Part shown: in pieces, positions 10,217 to 64,000 of the stretch
Position numbering within the stretch: the stretch's first letter is position 1
How the letters are laid out: each line of letters begins with the position of its first letter
NCBI GenBank assembly: GCA_009760855.2
Contig: WPIO01000024.1
Coordinates: 794,501-858,500 of the forward strand
Reading direction: 5' to 3'
Source: Cristatella mucedo
Taxonomy: Eukaryota > Bryozoa > Phylactolaemata > Cristatellidae
DNA length: 64,000 nucleotides
Notes under the pieces: model-generated
Database searches by the model: none
Told to the model about the DNA's origin: nothing
The model's input: the letters and a program-made list of their open reading frames with translations, nothing else
Position numbers and translations under genes: made by a program

Positions 10217-12245
10217 GAGTAGGTAATAATTATAATACACTTGATAAAGCAACCTCAGAGAACTCAATATCTATCTAGATGCTTTAAATTTGCTGCAAAG
10301 GACACACGAATGAATGGTGGGTTGTATCATGCTTGATAAACAGCATGAATAAAATGGTTAGGGTGACATTTACAGGGTCAGCATGCAAGTGAGGTTAGTG
10401 GCAGCATGCAACAGTGTCAGCACGCTTAAGCACATGAAGGAAAAATCACGGGAAACTACTAAAAGCTCTCATGTAGGTGTGTTTTTAAGTTCCTTTTAAA
10501 TGTGGCCAGGTCAGGGGATGTTCTGACGCAGGTTGGGAGGGAGTTCCAGGCTTTGGGAGCATACGAACTAAATGCACGGTCTCCAAAGGATTTAAGGTTT
10601 GTACGAGGTGTTTGTAGACTGTTGGATTCCGAAAAGCGGGTGGTACGATGATTGGCCTGGTGAAGGGAGTAGATCTGAGAGATAGGCTAGAGCCAAAGAA
10701 TGAAGTGACCTAAAATTGAGCGACAAAACCTTGAAGTCGATCCGTTGCTTGACTGGTAGTCGGTGCAGGTTGCGAGAAGTGGTGTAATGTGGCAACTGCG
10801 AAGCTCACGAGAGACAAGCTTAGCTGCAGAGTTTTGCACCAGCTGTAAGCGCCTGATTGCACATGCCGGTAGGCCAGCAAGCAGTGAGTTACAGAAGTCA
10901 AGACGAGATGTCACAAATGCATGGACCAACGTATATGTGGTATCCTGGTCTAAACAAGCTTGAATTTTAGCAATTTTATGTAGCTGAAAGTAGGCAGACC
11001 TAATTTTGGAGCTGATGTGGTCGTCTAACGAAAGGTCACTTTGGAACATGACACCCAGATTTCGTGCAGATTCAACAGGAGATAAGCTGGCAGAGCCAAT
11101 TTTAAGCGTTAGCCTTTCCAATTTCTGAATCACGCTTGGTTTGCCCATAACTAGTAAGTTGGTTGTACCATCATCTAATATAAGAAACTTTGCTGCCATC
11201 CATGTGCGGATGTCATCAATACATGCAGCAAGGGAGTTGAGCGAATTCGAATTGCTCGAGGGCTGGGAGGGATCAAAGCAAAGGTAAAACAGAGTGTAAT
11301 CCACATCAAAGTCAAAGCCTAGATTGTGCGTGGAAATCACTTCGAGAGGGAGAGGATAAACCATGAAAAGGACCGGACCTAACACGGAGCCCTGAGGTAC
11401 ACCGTATTTCAGAGGTACCTCGGATGATCTTTGTCCATTCACATCAATACTCTGGAGTATCCCACTGAAATAGGACCTGAACCATTGCAGAGCAGCGCCA
11501 GTGATTTCCAGGCGAGATTAGAGGCGCTCAAGAAGAACTTGGTGATCAATAGAATGAAAAGCTTCCGAGAGATCAAGCAAAACAAGCAAATACTCTACCC
11601 ATGGCTGCATTCCGAAGTAGGCCGGTGTACACCCGAAGCAATTCTGACTCTGTGGAGTGATTAGCTCTAAAGCCAGACTGGAACTTACTAGCAAGGTTTG
11701 ATGCTTCAATATATGAGTTCAGGTGATCTGCCACAACTCGTTCCAGCGTCTTTGATAGGAATGGTAGAAGGGAGACTGGGCAGTAGTTGTTCAAGTTCTC
11801 TCAGTCCGGTGTCTTTCTTGAGTAGTGGCCTGACTACAGTTTTTTTTGAAAGATTCTCGGACAAGACCTGAGGCTAATGGCATGTTAATGATGTTAGTCA
11901 TGCATGGCATCAGCAGATCAATGCAACGTAGGAGATGGGCAGTGGGAATAGGATCCACAGGACTTGCTGTCTTCTTTGACCTGAACATGAACTTCAGGAC
12001 GCAATCAATTGTGACCAGTTTGACTTAAGACATTGAGGTGCTGCTAGGAATTGAGGGGCAGCATTCTATAGGGGATGCTGCCATCGCAGGAATGAACTCC
12101 GTGATCTTGTCTATTTTCTGGAAAAAGGAGCTAAAGAAGCGATCAGCTAGATCATCACAGGGATCACTAGGGAAGTAGCTATCCTGGCAGCGGTTGAGGA
12201 GATGGTTGATCGTCGACATAAGCATTTTTGGATTGTGCATCTGTA
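10217..12245 (-). mobile_element. L2-A LINE, long degraded copy
   Basis: About 2 kb on the minus strand. The tail 'acttgataaagc' is at 10239, the 3' UTR runs to about 10480, and RT frames follow at 10592-10795, 10687-11442, 11518-11709, 11573-11794 and 11791-11988, with the pre-RT region at 12025-12240. GVPQGSVLGPVLF is intact, but the catalytic loop reads DVDYT instead of YADD or YVDD and stops or frameshifts break the protein, so this copy is dead. An in-frame open stretch continues to 12474 after one stop and may belong to the same element. Confidence 0.9.
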
Positions 12246-12954
12246 ATTCAACAATTATTTTTTATATAAAAGCTAGACGGCCTTTGCTAGGATAGATTGG
12301 TACGACCCTACAGTACCTTCTTTTGTCCGAGCGGTCACTAGCTCCATGTAAAGCATCCAACCAACTTCTAGATCGGCACTCTTGCTTAAAGGTCATCTCA
12401 ATCGCCTCCACCAGCATGCATACTTTCCGACATCCTTGCTCCTTTACTGGACTCTCCCTTAACCTGCTCATCATCTTCCAACAGTCTCTCTGTTCTTTAC
12501 ATTACTTTGAAATCTTTTGGAGTGTACGCCTTTAGTTGGTCAGCACTGAAAGTCTCGAGCTCCTGCAACTGAAACTTCTTTATTTATAATTTCGCCAAGC
12601 ATGTGAGTACAGGAATAAATGCTTACAAATGTGTACTGTCCGTGAACCCCTGAAGCCCAGTGATGAATGACTCTTAAATTTGTTTATCGAAGCCTGCACT
12701 GCCCCGCTTGACAGCTTCGTACCTAACTGCATGGTATGTTAATAGCTGCTTGACAAAGCTTTCCCAAGGTGAGGAGTAATCTCTCGCTCAGACAAACCCA
12801 AAATGCACGTTGGAAAGGTCACACTGTCAAATGTATTACCTTCGTAAAGGGTTGAGCATATGCAGCTTTCACAGTGGAAAAAACCTGTGTGAGTGCGACG
12901 TTCTGGCCATGTTGGAGGATACCGATCAGCATCTAACGTGAGATCCGGCTTGTT
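12246..12954. other. Possible 5' continuation of L2-A, then nothing recognised
   Basis: The minus-strand frame 12262-12474 is in the same frame as the pre-RT part of the preceding LINE, separated by a stop, and may be its linker; it shows no decisive motif. From 12540 to 12954 I recognise nothing. Confidence 0.3.
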
Positions 12955-13056
12955 AATAATAATAATAATGTACTTGATAAAGCGCTCTCAGAGAACTTAA
13001 TCTCTTTCTAGGCGCTTTACATTTGCTGCAAAGGGAAATGCAATTAAATGGTATAC
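12955..13056 (-). mobile_element. L2-A tail fragment
   Basis: Starts with TAA repeats and 'acttgataaagcgc', followed by the tail stem 'ctttctaggcgctttacatt'. Only about the last 100 bp of the LINE is present. Confidence 0.85.
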
Positions 13057-13689
13057 AGACTTGAGTAGTAACATGTTAGAGCTTCTTTTTGATCGTGGAT
13101 GTGAAAAGTTACATGCACTTCGTTCGTACAGGCGAGGATGTACGGACATGAAATTAATCACTCAGGCATTCTATTTCTTGGAGCGTCTGACAACAGTGAC
13201 CCAATGCCGGAGCACAGGAGGCCCAACTTACCTCCCCACCCCTCCATAGTGCCGGCACCTTCATCAGAAACGAGCAATTTTGATCGAAGGAGGAACAACA
13301 AAATGACTGAATTCAAGGCTTTAGGGGCCTAGGTGTATCGAGCCGACAGGCTACTCAATAAAATTAAAAGAACGCGACAGCAAAATACGCGCATACTAGG
13401 GCCATTTGATTTGGGCACACTATTTCTTCACTGAATCTCAGTTCCGTACTCCATTGCGAAGCTCCGCTTAAAGTAAGGATGCTTATAAAATATAGTTGGC
13501 TGAGAATAACTTAACTCGTCACAATCGAAATTTGAGAAATTTCTAGATGTGGAAAAGGGGATCGTTCACATCACTCGAGCGATTCCACTCAGTTACTTTT
13601 CCATTGGAAAATGTTGGCATGCAAAATCAGCCAGAAGGTGACAGTGCTAGAGATTGCTAGTTATTTCTTAGATATATGTATATATTTAT
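13057..13689. other. No gene recognised
   Basis: No supported frame or structure. Confidence 0.4.
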
Positions 13690-13858
13690 AAATATATAAT
13701 TCATGTGTATAGCGCCCTAAGAGAACTTATCCTCTATTCACGTGCTTCACATACGCCACGGGGCTCGATCCCACGACCTCGGTCGTCAAATACGTTCACC
13801 TTGACCTCGGTCATTAAGGGCGAGCACCTTAACTACTGGGCCAAACCAGCCCGGATAA
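13690..13858 (-). mobile_element. tRNA-derived SINE with L2-like tail (SINE-2)
   Basis: The reverse complement has a tRNA-like head with a duplicated 'gacctcggtc' segment, a box B-like 'gtgggatcgagcccc', then 'gtgaagcacgtgaatagag' and a tail of the same stem-loop type as the L2 LINEs. The tail similarity suggests it used an L2-type enzyme. Confidence 0.75.
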
Positions 13859-15058
13859 GTACTAATCAGCAATTTAAACCCAATGAAAGCCATCTTTATT
13901 GACAATTAGTAAATTTTACGATACGCCTGGCGCTATGCATGTGTAGCCCATCAACTTGCGCAATACATATTTCTATGTTATATGACATCGTATTGACGTA
14001 AATCTGTTTGTAAGGCTCTGGCGTTCTCGATTGCTGTCGTACTTTGCTACTCATTAGCTATACTGCGAGGCGCTGGTTCCGCCAGCATTCTTCAAGTGTT
14101 TCCACAGACTAGCACCGCTAAGAGAGCTGTATTTGCTGCGAATATATTTGGTTCTGGAGCCGCCACTGTGTTTACGGAATCTGTATGTCGCAGACGTATT
14201 GACGTGTTGCTTAGAAATGTAAATTTTTAGCGACCCTTTGCGGTAATCTTGCCTTGTTCTCATACCATTTGACTTTATGAGCGAGTGGCGCACCTGAACA
14301 TGGTAACTCGAACTTTACAGCATGATGGCAAACTCCTCAAGGAATTGAGTGTAGCTCGTTGCTGAAGTAGCTCCTTCCCACTTAAAATTTGGTAGTTGAA
14401 ATAGAAATTACTTGTCATAATATTAAGAGTTTTACTGCAGTGCCTAACCTAGACTAGTCAAAGTAAAAACTATTGAGTGCCACTAAACGAGCTTAGGTGA
14501 ATTTAGAAGCAAAGCTTATCCCAAGTAGTTCATGAGGCAGTACTTGCAGTTTAACAGTATCCGATGTTATTTATGTGTATTTGCGATGAGAGTCTGGATA
14601 CCTGGTAATTATATAACTGGAGTCGGCCGCCTCAGGCAGAATATGTCATTCACAAAGTAAGACTACACAGGCAAACTTACAAGCACAAAGTACTTCTCAC
14701 TCTTTTAAATTCAAAAACAAACTGATAACTAAGTGAAACGAAATCATAATGCTCAAATTTAATAAGCAAAACTCATATTCAGCTTAAAAAATGATCTCGC
14801 TGTTTTATGGTTTGATGTGCATAAGAAGATAAAACCGTGGATCTTTTTCTGTCAAGGTAATGCACATTTTATCTTTGATATCCCATCAATTTTGGCTTTT
14901 GTTTTAATTGAACAAAGTGCTGAAAGCCCTAAACGACAACAGTCTGCCATAGGCAAACAGAACTAGAGCAGCCATAGTTCATTTTACCACATCGGAGTAG
15001 GCTAAACGCACGCAATAATTATCCAAGTCATTTTGCGTAGAATTCATATCGCAATATT
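13859..15058. other. No gene recognised
   Basis: AT-rich spacer with only short frames. No repeat family of the window was recognised here. Confidence 0.4.
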
Positions 15059-15725
15059 TATTAATAGCAATGATAATACACTTGACAAAGCGCCCTCAGA
15101 GAACTCAATCTCTCTCCATTTAGGCGCTTTAAATTTGCTGCAAAGGAAACACAATTGAATGGTTAGTAATAGCATGCTTTATAAAGAAGAATAGCATGGT
15201 TAGAGGTGACATGCACAGGGTCAGCATGCAAGTGTGATTAATGGCAACATGCACAGTGTCAGCACGCATAAGCACATAAAGAACGAATCGCAGGGACCCA
15301 ATAAACGCTGTGCTAAATAGGTGCGTTTTTAATTCCTTTTTAAATGCTGTCAAGTCAGGGGACATCGTGACGCAAGTCGGGAGTGAGTTTCAGGCTTGGG
15401 GAGCATATGAACTAACGGCACGGTCTCCAAAGGATATGAGGTTTGTACGAGGTATTGGTAAACAGTTCAATTCCGAAAAGCGGGTGTTACGGTGCTTAGC
15501 CTGGTGAGGCAGTAGATCTAGTAGGTTGGCTGGAGCCAAAAAATGAAAGGTCCAAAAAGTGAGTGACTAAACCTTGAAGTCAATGAGTTTCTTGACTGGT
15601 AGCCAGTACAGGTCGGCGAAATGTGGTGTGATGTGGCAACTGCGACGCTCACGCTAGAAAAGCCTAGCTGCAGAGTTTTGCATCAGCGCTGCAATCGCCT
15701 TAATGCACATGCCGGAAGGCCTAGC
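15059..15725 (-). mobile_element. L2-A LINE, 5'-truncated
   Basis: Tail near 15078 ('acttgacaaagcgccctc'), 3' UTR and the last part of the protein with several frame breaks. It ends close to 15721, directly against the hAT transposase fossil, so it may have inserted next to or into that element. A 9-bp expansion ('tctccattt') widens the tail loop. Confidence 0.88.
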
Positions 15726-15739
15726 ATTTCCTTTCTCCT

Positions 15740-16375
15740 TTGGTAAAATAGATCGTCTTCAGCTCGAGATCATCATCCTTATGTTGTCGATGTCGGCAGG
15801 GAAAGGATTGGGAATTTAAGTTTTAACCTCGAGGTCACCTGAGCAGAAGTAACGTTGGAAAAAATTATACAGAGTCTCGACAGTTTTGGAAATTCTGCAC
15901 CCGAGATGTTGAAACGGCTTCTCACTCTTAATTATATCCCGCAGGAGCACTACCTCCAATATTGGAAAGTTCTTGTAGATGTCTGCCTCAACCTCTTCGT
16001 TCACGGTGGAGATTTGGCCAGTTGAAAAACTTGCTGCGAGTAGACAAGACTGATTTCAGACATACTGGAAGAGTTTTTTACGCTAATGCATGCCTATGAA
16101 GAAAACATATGAGTCACTATAGTGACCTGATTAGCTTCTTTCTTTACCAAATCACCAAAACCAGTGATTAGGCCAAGCATGGTAGGTGCTCCGTCTGTGC
16201 ACTGAGCACAATTATTTGTCTTCAACACGAGGTTGTGCTTACTAAAGAAACTGCTCATCATTTTCTATATGAAGGCGGTCATTACAGTTTCCAAAAGGGG
16301 CTTAGAATAGGTATTGTTGTTTGATGGCAGGAGCATGCACATTGCAGACGAAAACAAGGAACTGGCTACACTAAT
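15740..16375 (-). pseudogene. hAT-superfamily transposase fossil (ZBED5/SCAND3-like)
   Basis: Minus-strand fragments match the hAT family domesticated in vertebrates as ZBED5, FAM200 and SCAND3. Seen in order: SKPLLETVMTAF, a stop, then MSSFFSKHNL and CTDGAPTMLGLITGFGDLVK (conserved block with the catalytic-region Asp), THMFSS and a stop. After a gap, the frame 16004-15816 carries the later block DIYKNFPILEVV and YNFFQRYFCSGD, then a stop and NPFPADID. The block between these, normally about 100 residues with an HTEVRWLS motif, is missing. Stops and the deletion make it inactive. I did not identify terminal inverted repeats. Confidence 0.8.
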
Positions 16376-16477
16376 AATAATACATTTGTTAACGCTGAGA
16401 TTATTTCCCGCGCCCTTGAAGCCAATCCACTAACCTATTTTGGATCCGTGGACCACCAGCTATATACATATATTAAT

Positions 16478-16565
16478 ATATATAAAGTTCCCTTGTATGG
16501 AACTAAAAGAGAACTTGATCTGTACTTAGCCGCTTCGTATATGCAATCGGGCTTGAGCTAACGAC
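16478..16565 (-). mobile_element. SINE-2 tail fragment
   Basis: Degraded tail stem-loop and the start of the head ('gagcccgattgc' on the minus strand). Only a partial element. Confidence 0.45.
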
Positions 16566-16574
16566 TAGCGCTGA

Positions 16575-16650
16575 CCCACAAGGCCGGTCACGGCTTGGGT
16601 CCTCCATACCTAGCTGAACTGGTGCACTCGTTCCTGTACTCACTTCATGT
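16575..16650 (+). mobile_element. L2-B coding fragment
   Basis: A short sense piece resembling the RT C-terminus: 'tcctccatacctagctgaac' matches the APPYLAE-type motif of L2-B at about 5120 and 62430. Confidence 0.55.
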
Positions 16651-16684
16651 ACTGCCCTACTCAGTTTGCCATGCTTCTCACGGC

Positions 16685-17270
16685 TTGGAAGGAGGCGTCA
16701 TAGTCGGCAGCAGAAGATTAGTCGTCACTGCTTAAGAATTGTGGAAGTGAGTTCCATAGCCTGGGACCTGCAGATCAAAAGCTTCTGCTGCGCCGACGGT
16801 CTTTAAGCGAGCAGACCTTTGGCAGCAGCTGACGGCCAGTCGATGACGAGGGACCTTAACGAGTGTTTAACTGCGTCTTCCTTCTACATTTTAGTCGTTG
16901 CACGGGTGCTGGATCCTGAAGCGTGCTTCTTCTCGTTAAGCCGCCTTCCTCACTTTATCTCGTGAAGTGTGTTTGGCTCACGGATTAAGGTTTCTTACGC
17001 AACAACAACTAATTTTCTTCTGCTGCCGACTACGGCTCATCCTTTCCGGCGGTACTGAGCTGCTACTTTCATGCTACTCACTACCTCAATTGCTCTCCAG
17101 ACTCTGCTAAGCTTCCCACTTTCTCTTTGCTGCGAGAGATGAAGTCTGTTGGCTACCGAATGCGCACCGAAAGCCGCTTAGGCTGCGAGTGCGCTATACA
17201 AAACTCTACTGTGCAACACCAACGTAGTCGTTGTGGCTTTGTAGAGTTACAGACGGAGATACATCGACAA
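16685..17270 (+). mobile_element. Foldback composite element of L2-B 3' ends, copy A
   Basis: Left arm (16685-16815) is antisense L2-B, with 'aagaattgtggaagtgagtt'. A core of about 175 bp (16816-16993) has no match to L2-B. The right arm (16994-17265) is sense L2-B, from 'tcttacgcaacaacaact' to the true 3' end 'agttacagacggagatac'. The same order, junctions and core recur at 54484-55288, so it moved as one unit. The sense 3' end suggests mobilisation by the L2-B enzyme. The left arm is shorter than in copy B. Confidence 0.75.
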
Positions 17271-17287
17271 GTACCTTAGCCATTAGA

Positions 17288-17345
17288 TACATTAACTTTG
17301 GCCTCGGTCAGGCCGAAGACCTTGATAACTAGGCCAAGCCAGTGG
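17288..17345 (-). mobile_element. SINE-2 head fragment
   Basis: Contains 'ggcctcggtcaggccgaaga' and 'aactaggccaagccag', the reversed head of SINE-2. No tail is present. Confidence 0.5.
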
Positions 17346-17539
17346 GGCTGACGCTAAATGTGCTCGCCTCTCTTCAGCCGAGTAAAGTGCTGGTGACTTG
17401 AACTTCGGGACGCACAGCTCGGACTGCTGGGACAGTTGTCGGTTAGAGAGATGAAGAGAAGAAAGCGACAGAAATTGATGATATGAAGACGTCTGAAAGT
17501 CTTTTTTTTCAATGTACTTTAGAGAGCTGGACGAGATTA

Positions 17540-17700
17540 GCGCTTAGGTCGCAGCCCCGGAGTTAGGGGCTCGCTCTTCAGATCGTGGGTTCGAGTCCTG
17601 CCGTGGACGTGTGCTTCATTGTCCTCTGAAAGTGACAATGGTAGCAGTTAAAGCTCTTCTGCCGCAACGTACGTGAGCCTGCTAGACCAGCTAACCTTTA
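17540..17700 (+). mobile_element. SINE-1, diverged copy
   Basis: Box B 'gggttcgagtcc' at about 17587, then a body with 'gtgacaatggtagcagttaa' and 'agctcttctgccgc', matching the SINE-1 body order. The box A region is diverged. Confidence 0.7.
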
Positions 17701-21479
<3,779 letters not shown>

Positions 21480-22480
21480 TGCTCTCGAGGTGCACTCGTC
21501 GGCCATTATCGGTCACGTTGGCTGCTGGTCAAAGCGCGAGCTCGCCTCAAAGGTGCTCGGCGAGCTCGTTCGCGCGTTCGTGTCCCCCGCCGCCCGCCCG
21601 CCCGTCCGTCCGCCCGCCCGCAACGCTGTCGAATATCGGGCGTGGGAACGCTGGAGATGCCCACCGCGACGACTGGCGCAACGAGGCGCTCGGCGCTCGT
21701 AACGACCAGTAGCTGCAGAGCTTCGGCGCTTGCAGCGCCAGCCAGCCGGTTAATGGTGCGGTAATTGCCACTTCTTCGTTCAGCAGCGCCGCCGCCACGG
21801 ATTGCTGCCAGGACAATAGCAGCCGCGGCGGCGGCCGCGGCTGCTGACCCGCAGCGCTTCGTTCAGTCGACGCCCCCCCGGTTCTTTTAGGACGCGAAGC
21901 CTCCACCGGACGCTGGAAGCGCGCTGGGCGCCACGACAGCGAGACCTCCTCGCGATCTTCTCGTGAAAGCGACCTGTGCAGTTCGCCGAGTGCGCTCGCA
22001 GTCTGCTCAGTCGCCTTCGGTGAAAAAGAAACGATTGCTCGAGGACGCCGCGTGACGTCCGCTGGGACTTGCCCACCCATGTGACGTCTTAGTTGAAGCT
22101 GACGACGCGCCTCCGATGCTCCGTCGCACGCGGCGGCGAGAGGCCTGCAAATGCATTCGGCAGCTTTAACTGGAGCCAGGCCGAGCGTGGACGTGCAGAG
22201 CGGCGCCATCGTCGGCCTTGCGGTCGTTGGCGTGGTGGTGGATTCTGGGTCCTCGCGAGTCGCCGATTCTAGACTCTCCCGCGCGCTGCTCGGCTGTTGT
22301 CTGCATCGAGTCCTTCTGACAGCCACGCGGTTTTTCATAGGCACCTCAGCGTAACTCGGCGCGCCTCGCCGAGCTGACAGCTGGAGCAAGGCGGCCATCC
22401 GAAGTCGGGCTATAGAAATACCCTTCGCCGGGCCACGTGGTCGTCGCACTGCGTTCTCTCCTGCGAATATCGCTACGCGA
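21480..22480. promoter_or_regulatory. GC- and CpG-rich block upstream of the thrombospondin gene
   Basis: Strongly GC-rich with many CpG dinucleotides and a run of CCCG/CCGT units at 21585-21620. Long frames here, such as the 326-codon minus-strand frame, are expected by chance where stop codons are rare. It may be part of an extended promoter region or a separate CpG island. No core promoter element was identified. Confidence 0.4.
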
Positions 22481-22842
22481 ATGGCCGCTGTATAAACGCA
22501 TGGAAGTTTGTCTGGTGGCTCGTACATGTGTTTACTGCCAATAGATCAGCGCAGCTACCGACCCGATTCTGAAACGGGTGCGCGTGAATAGAGGCGCCCA
22601 CACTCAGCCCAAAGTTGCAAACATTCGAGAAAGATTGTATTAAAGTGCGGAACGATCGAATGCTGTTAGCCGAGCGACCGAGGCAACTGCTACCGGTTAC
22701 CAACCTCGAAAAGGACGACCGACCCCGTCGCCAATCAGCTACTGAAACGGCCGACGCTTGCAGAGTCGGCTACTGGCAGCGCCACCTACCGGTGGTTACC
22801 GGCTCCTGCAGCTCTAGTCTCGCAACGGGCGCGTTAGTTGCT

Positions 22843-22935
22843 TGATAATATAATAAAAATACGCTTGATCAAGCGTCCTCAGAGAGCTCAATCTCTTTCT
22901 AGGTGCTTTACATTTCTTGCAAAGTCAAATGTATG
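22843..22935 (-). mobile_element. L2-A tail fragment
   Basis: Shows 'cttgatcaagcgtcctcaga' and 'ctttctaggtgctttacatt', about the last 90 bp of L2-A. Confidence 0.82.
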
Positions 22936-23212
22936 CTTAAAGACGACGGTGGGCGAACCGCGGGAATAAGAACACTAGCCTCTCTTGCTCTTGCTTGAAC
23001 AAGACTGCAAACCCGATTACCACTGCCATTTCAGGATGGCGTGTTTCCAAAAGTTAGCCATACTGTGACATTATTAGCATATCACCATCGCTCAGGAGCA
23101 TACCTTTACTACTTTGCCTCACCCGTGCGGCGTGCGTTTGACGCATTTTGCAAGATATCGCGCCCGTTTAAGGCAGTGTAGTAATGCGTATTCAAGAGTT
23201 TGTTATGGATGT

Positions 23213-23336
23213 AGTAATAATAATAATATTTATTTGATAATATTTGAAATATAATACAATAATATATAATATAATATTTGATATAGAACCCTCAGAGAAC
23301 TTAACCTCTTTATAGGCACTTTGCACTTTTCGCTGT
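23213..23336 (-). mobile_element. L2-A tail fragment with expanded AT-rich end
   Basis: TAA repeats and about 60 bp of AT-rich sequence precede 'ccctcagagaacttaacctc' and 'tataggcactttgcac'. Confidence 0.75.
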
Positions 23337-23344
23337 AGCGCCCG

Positions 23345-23480
23345 CGAACCGTAGTCTAGGGGTAAGATGCTTGCACTTCATTACACAGGCCGTGGGTTCG
23401 AGTGCGAGTACGATCAAAAGCCACCGTGGCTGCGGCGGCTTATCAGCCGCTATGTAAATGAGGCTGTTGAACTAGTTTCT
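23345..23480 (+). mobile_element. SINE-1, diverged copy
   Basis: Box A-like 'gtagtctaggggtaagatgc', box B-like 'gggttcgagtgc', and a body ending 'aatgaggctgttgaactagt', as in the other SINE-1 copies. It lies about 500 bp upstream of the thrombospondin start codon. Confidence 0.7.
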
Positions 23481-23977
23481 TATTGTATCGATGAGCTAAG
23501 CTGGTCTAGCTTGAGCTGCGGCACCGTCGTAAGGAAGTCATGACGCCGCGTCTTTATCTGAAGTCCCCGACTGCGGCGGTTTCCGTGCAGTGGACGAGAA
23601 GTTCCGCGCGTGATTCGTGCGCTCTGTCGGCGTTTCGGCGCAGCGTCATTTTCTTCTAAAATCCCGAACGCCCGCACTTTTCGCCAGCACTGCCGACGCG
23701 GCCTTCTAATGCAACCCCAAGTCGATCAGCCAAACACTGTTCTTCTTCTATTTGCCGCCTCGAGCCGCCTTCGCTGGACTGCTGCCGTCAGCTTCGACGG
23801 CTAGGCTGCCGCCCGCGGCGGACGCTGCTAACTCCGCCCGGCGAATCGCACACATGGCTTGCGTTCGTCGCCAAATTCGTCCCGGAGGCTGTGCTAATTT
23901 CCTCTAGTTGCTCGCCGCCGCTCTCCGGTAGCGGCCTCCACTGCCCGCAGATAGCTCGCAGCTGGACCGGGCGCAAC

Positions 23978-63845
<39,868 letters not shown>

Positions 63846-63899
63846 GTAAGCTACGCGGGCAACTAAAGTGCTCAATGCGCATTTGTTCCATGTATTTTT

Positions 63900-63975
63900 C
63901 GTACGTAAAGTGCCTAAAAAGAATCTTCGTTTTTTTCGGGCGCTACACAAATGTTGCATTATTGCTATTATTGGC
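63900..63975 (+). mobile_element. L2-type tail fragment
   Basis: 'cgtaaagtgcctaaaaagaa' and 'cgggcgctacacaaatg' with ATT triplets, about 75 bp of LINE or SINE-2 tail in intron 14. Confidence 0.65.
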
Positions 63976-64000
63976 ACAGCTTAAGAGAGAGATCTCCGAG

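Noticed and set aside
21547-22527. 326-codon minus-strand frame
   Set aside because: Lies in a CpG-rich block where stop codons are rare; no domain and Arg/Ala/Ser-biased. Likely chance.

Overview
This window is animal nuclear DNA. The strongest evidence is a split thrombospondin gene whose exons have matched phases and canonical splice sites, set among degraded LINEs, tRNA-derived SINEs and long microsatellites. Thrombospondins of this layout are metazoan. The abundance of L2-clade retrotransposon debris suits an invertebrate, but the species cannot be named from the sequence.

Layout. Bases 1-3400 are non-coding apart from retroposon fragments. An open frame with a PX domain and a PXB-like region (sorting nexin 20/21 type) lies at 3443-4348 on the plus strand. 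From 4707 to about 7215 is a minus-strand L2-type LINE (called L2-B here) with a nearly intact reverse transcriptase. Bases 7.2-21.5 kb are repeat-rich with no host gene seen. They hold a second LINE family (L2-A), two SINE families, an hAT transposase fossil and one copy of a foldback repeat. Bases 21.5-25.4 kb are GC- and CpG-rich and hold exon 1 (signal peptide) of the thrombospondin gene at 23978.

The thrombospondin gene fills the rest of the window and runs off its right edge. I assemble 14 coding exons (2158 nt, 719 codons plus one base): signal peptide, short thrombospondin N-terminal domain, basic linker, coiled coil ending in a CxxC-type cysteine pair, glycine-rich spacer, seven EGF-like domains and the first type 3 calcium-binding repeats. 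Every exon junction keeps frame. The order is that of the pentameric group B thrombospondins (THBS3, THBS4, COMP), but with about three extra EGF domains. Intron 1 is 20.8 kb and packed with repeats, including a young L2-A copy with an open reverse transcriptase frame.

Points of most interest: (i) a 31-bp tandem repeat starting exactly at the 5' splice site of intron 5, so that the donor is duplicated several times; (ii) a composite foldback element made of two opposed L2-B 3' ends around a private core, present in two copies, one inside intron 6, where its transcript could fold into a long hairpin; (iii) two small coiled-coil exons that keep frame only if both are used or both skipped, with UG-rich repeats beside the second; (iv) a GC-AG intron in the type 3 repeat region; (v) a 7-bp satellite open in all three plus-strand frames. 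Family names L2-A, L2-B, SINE-1 and SINE-2 are labels for this window only.
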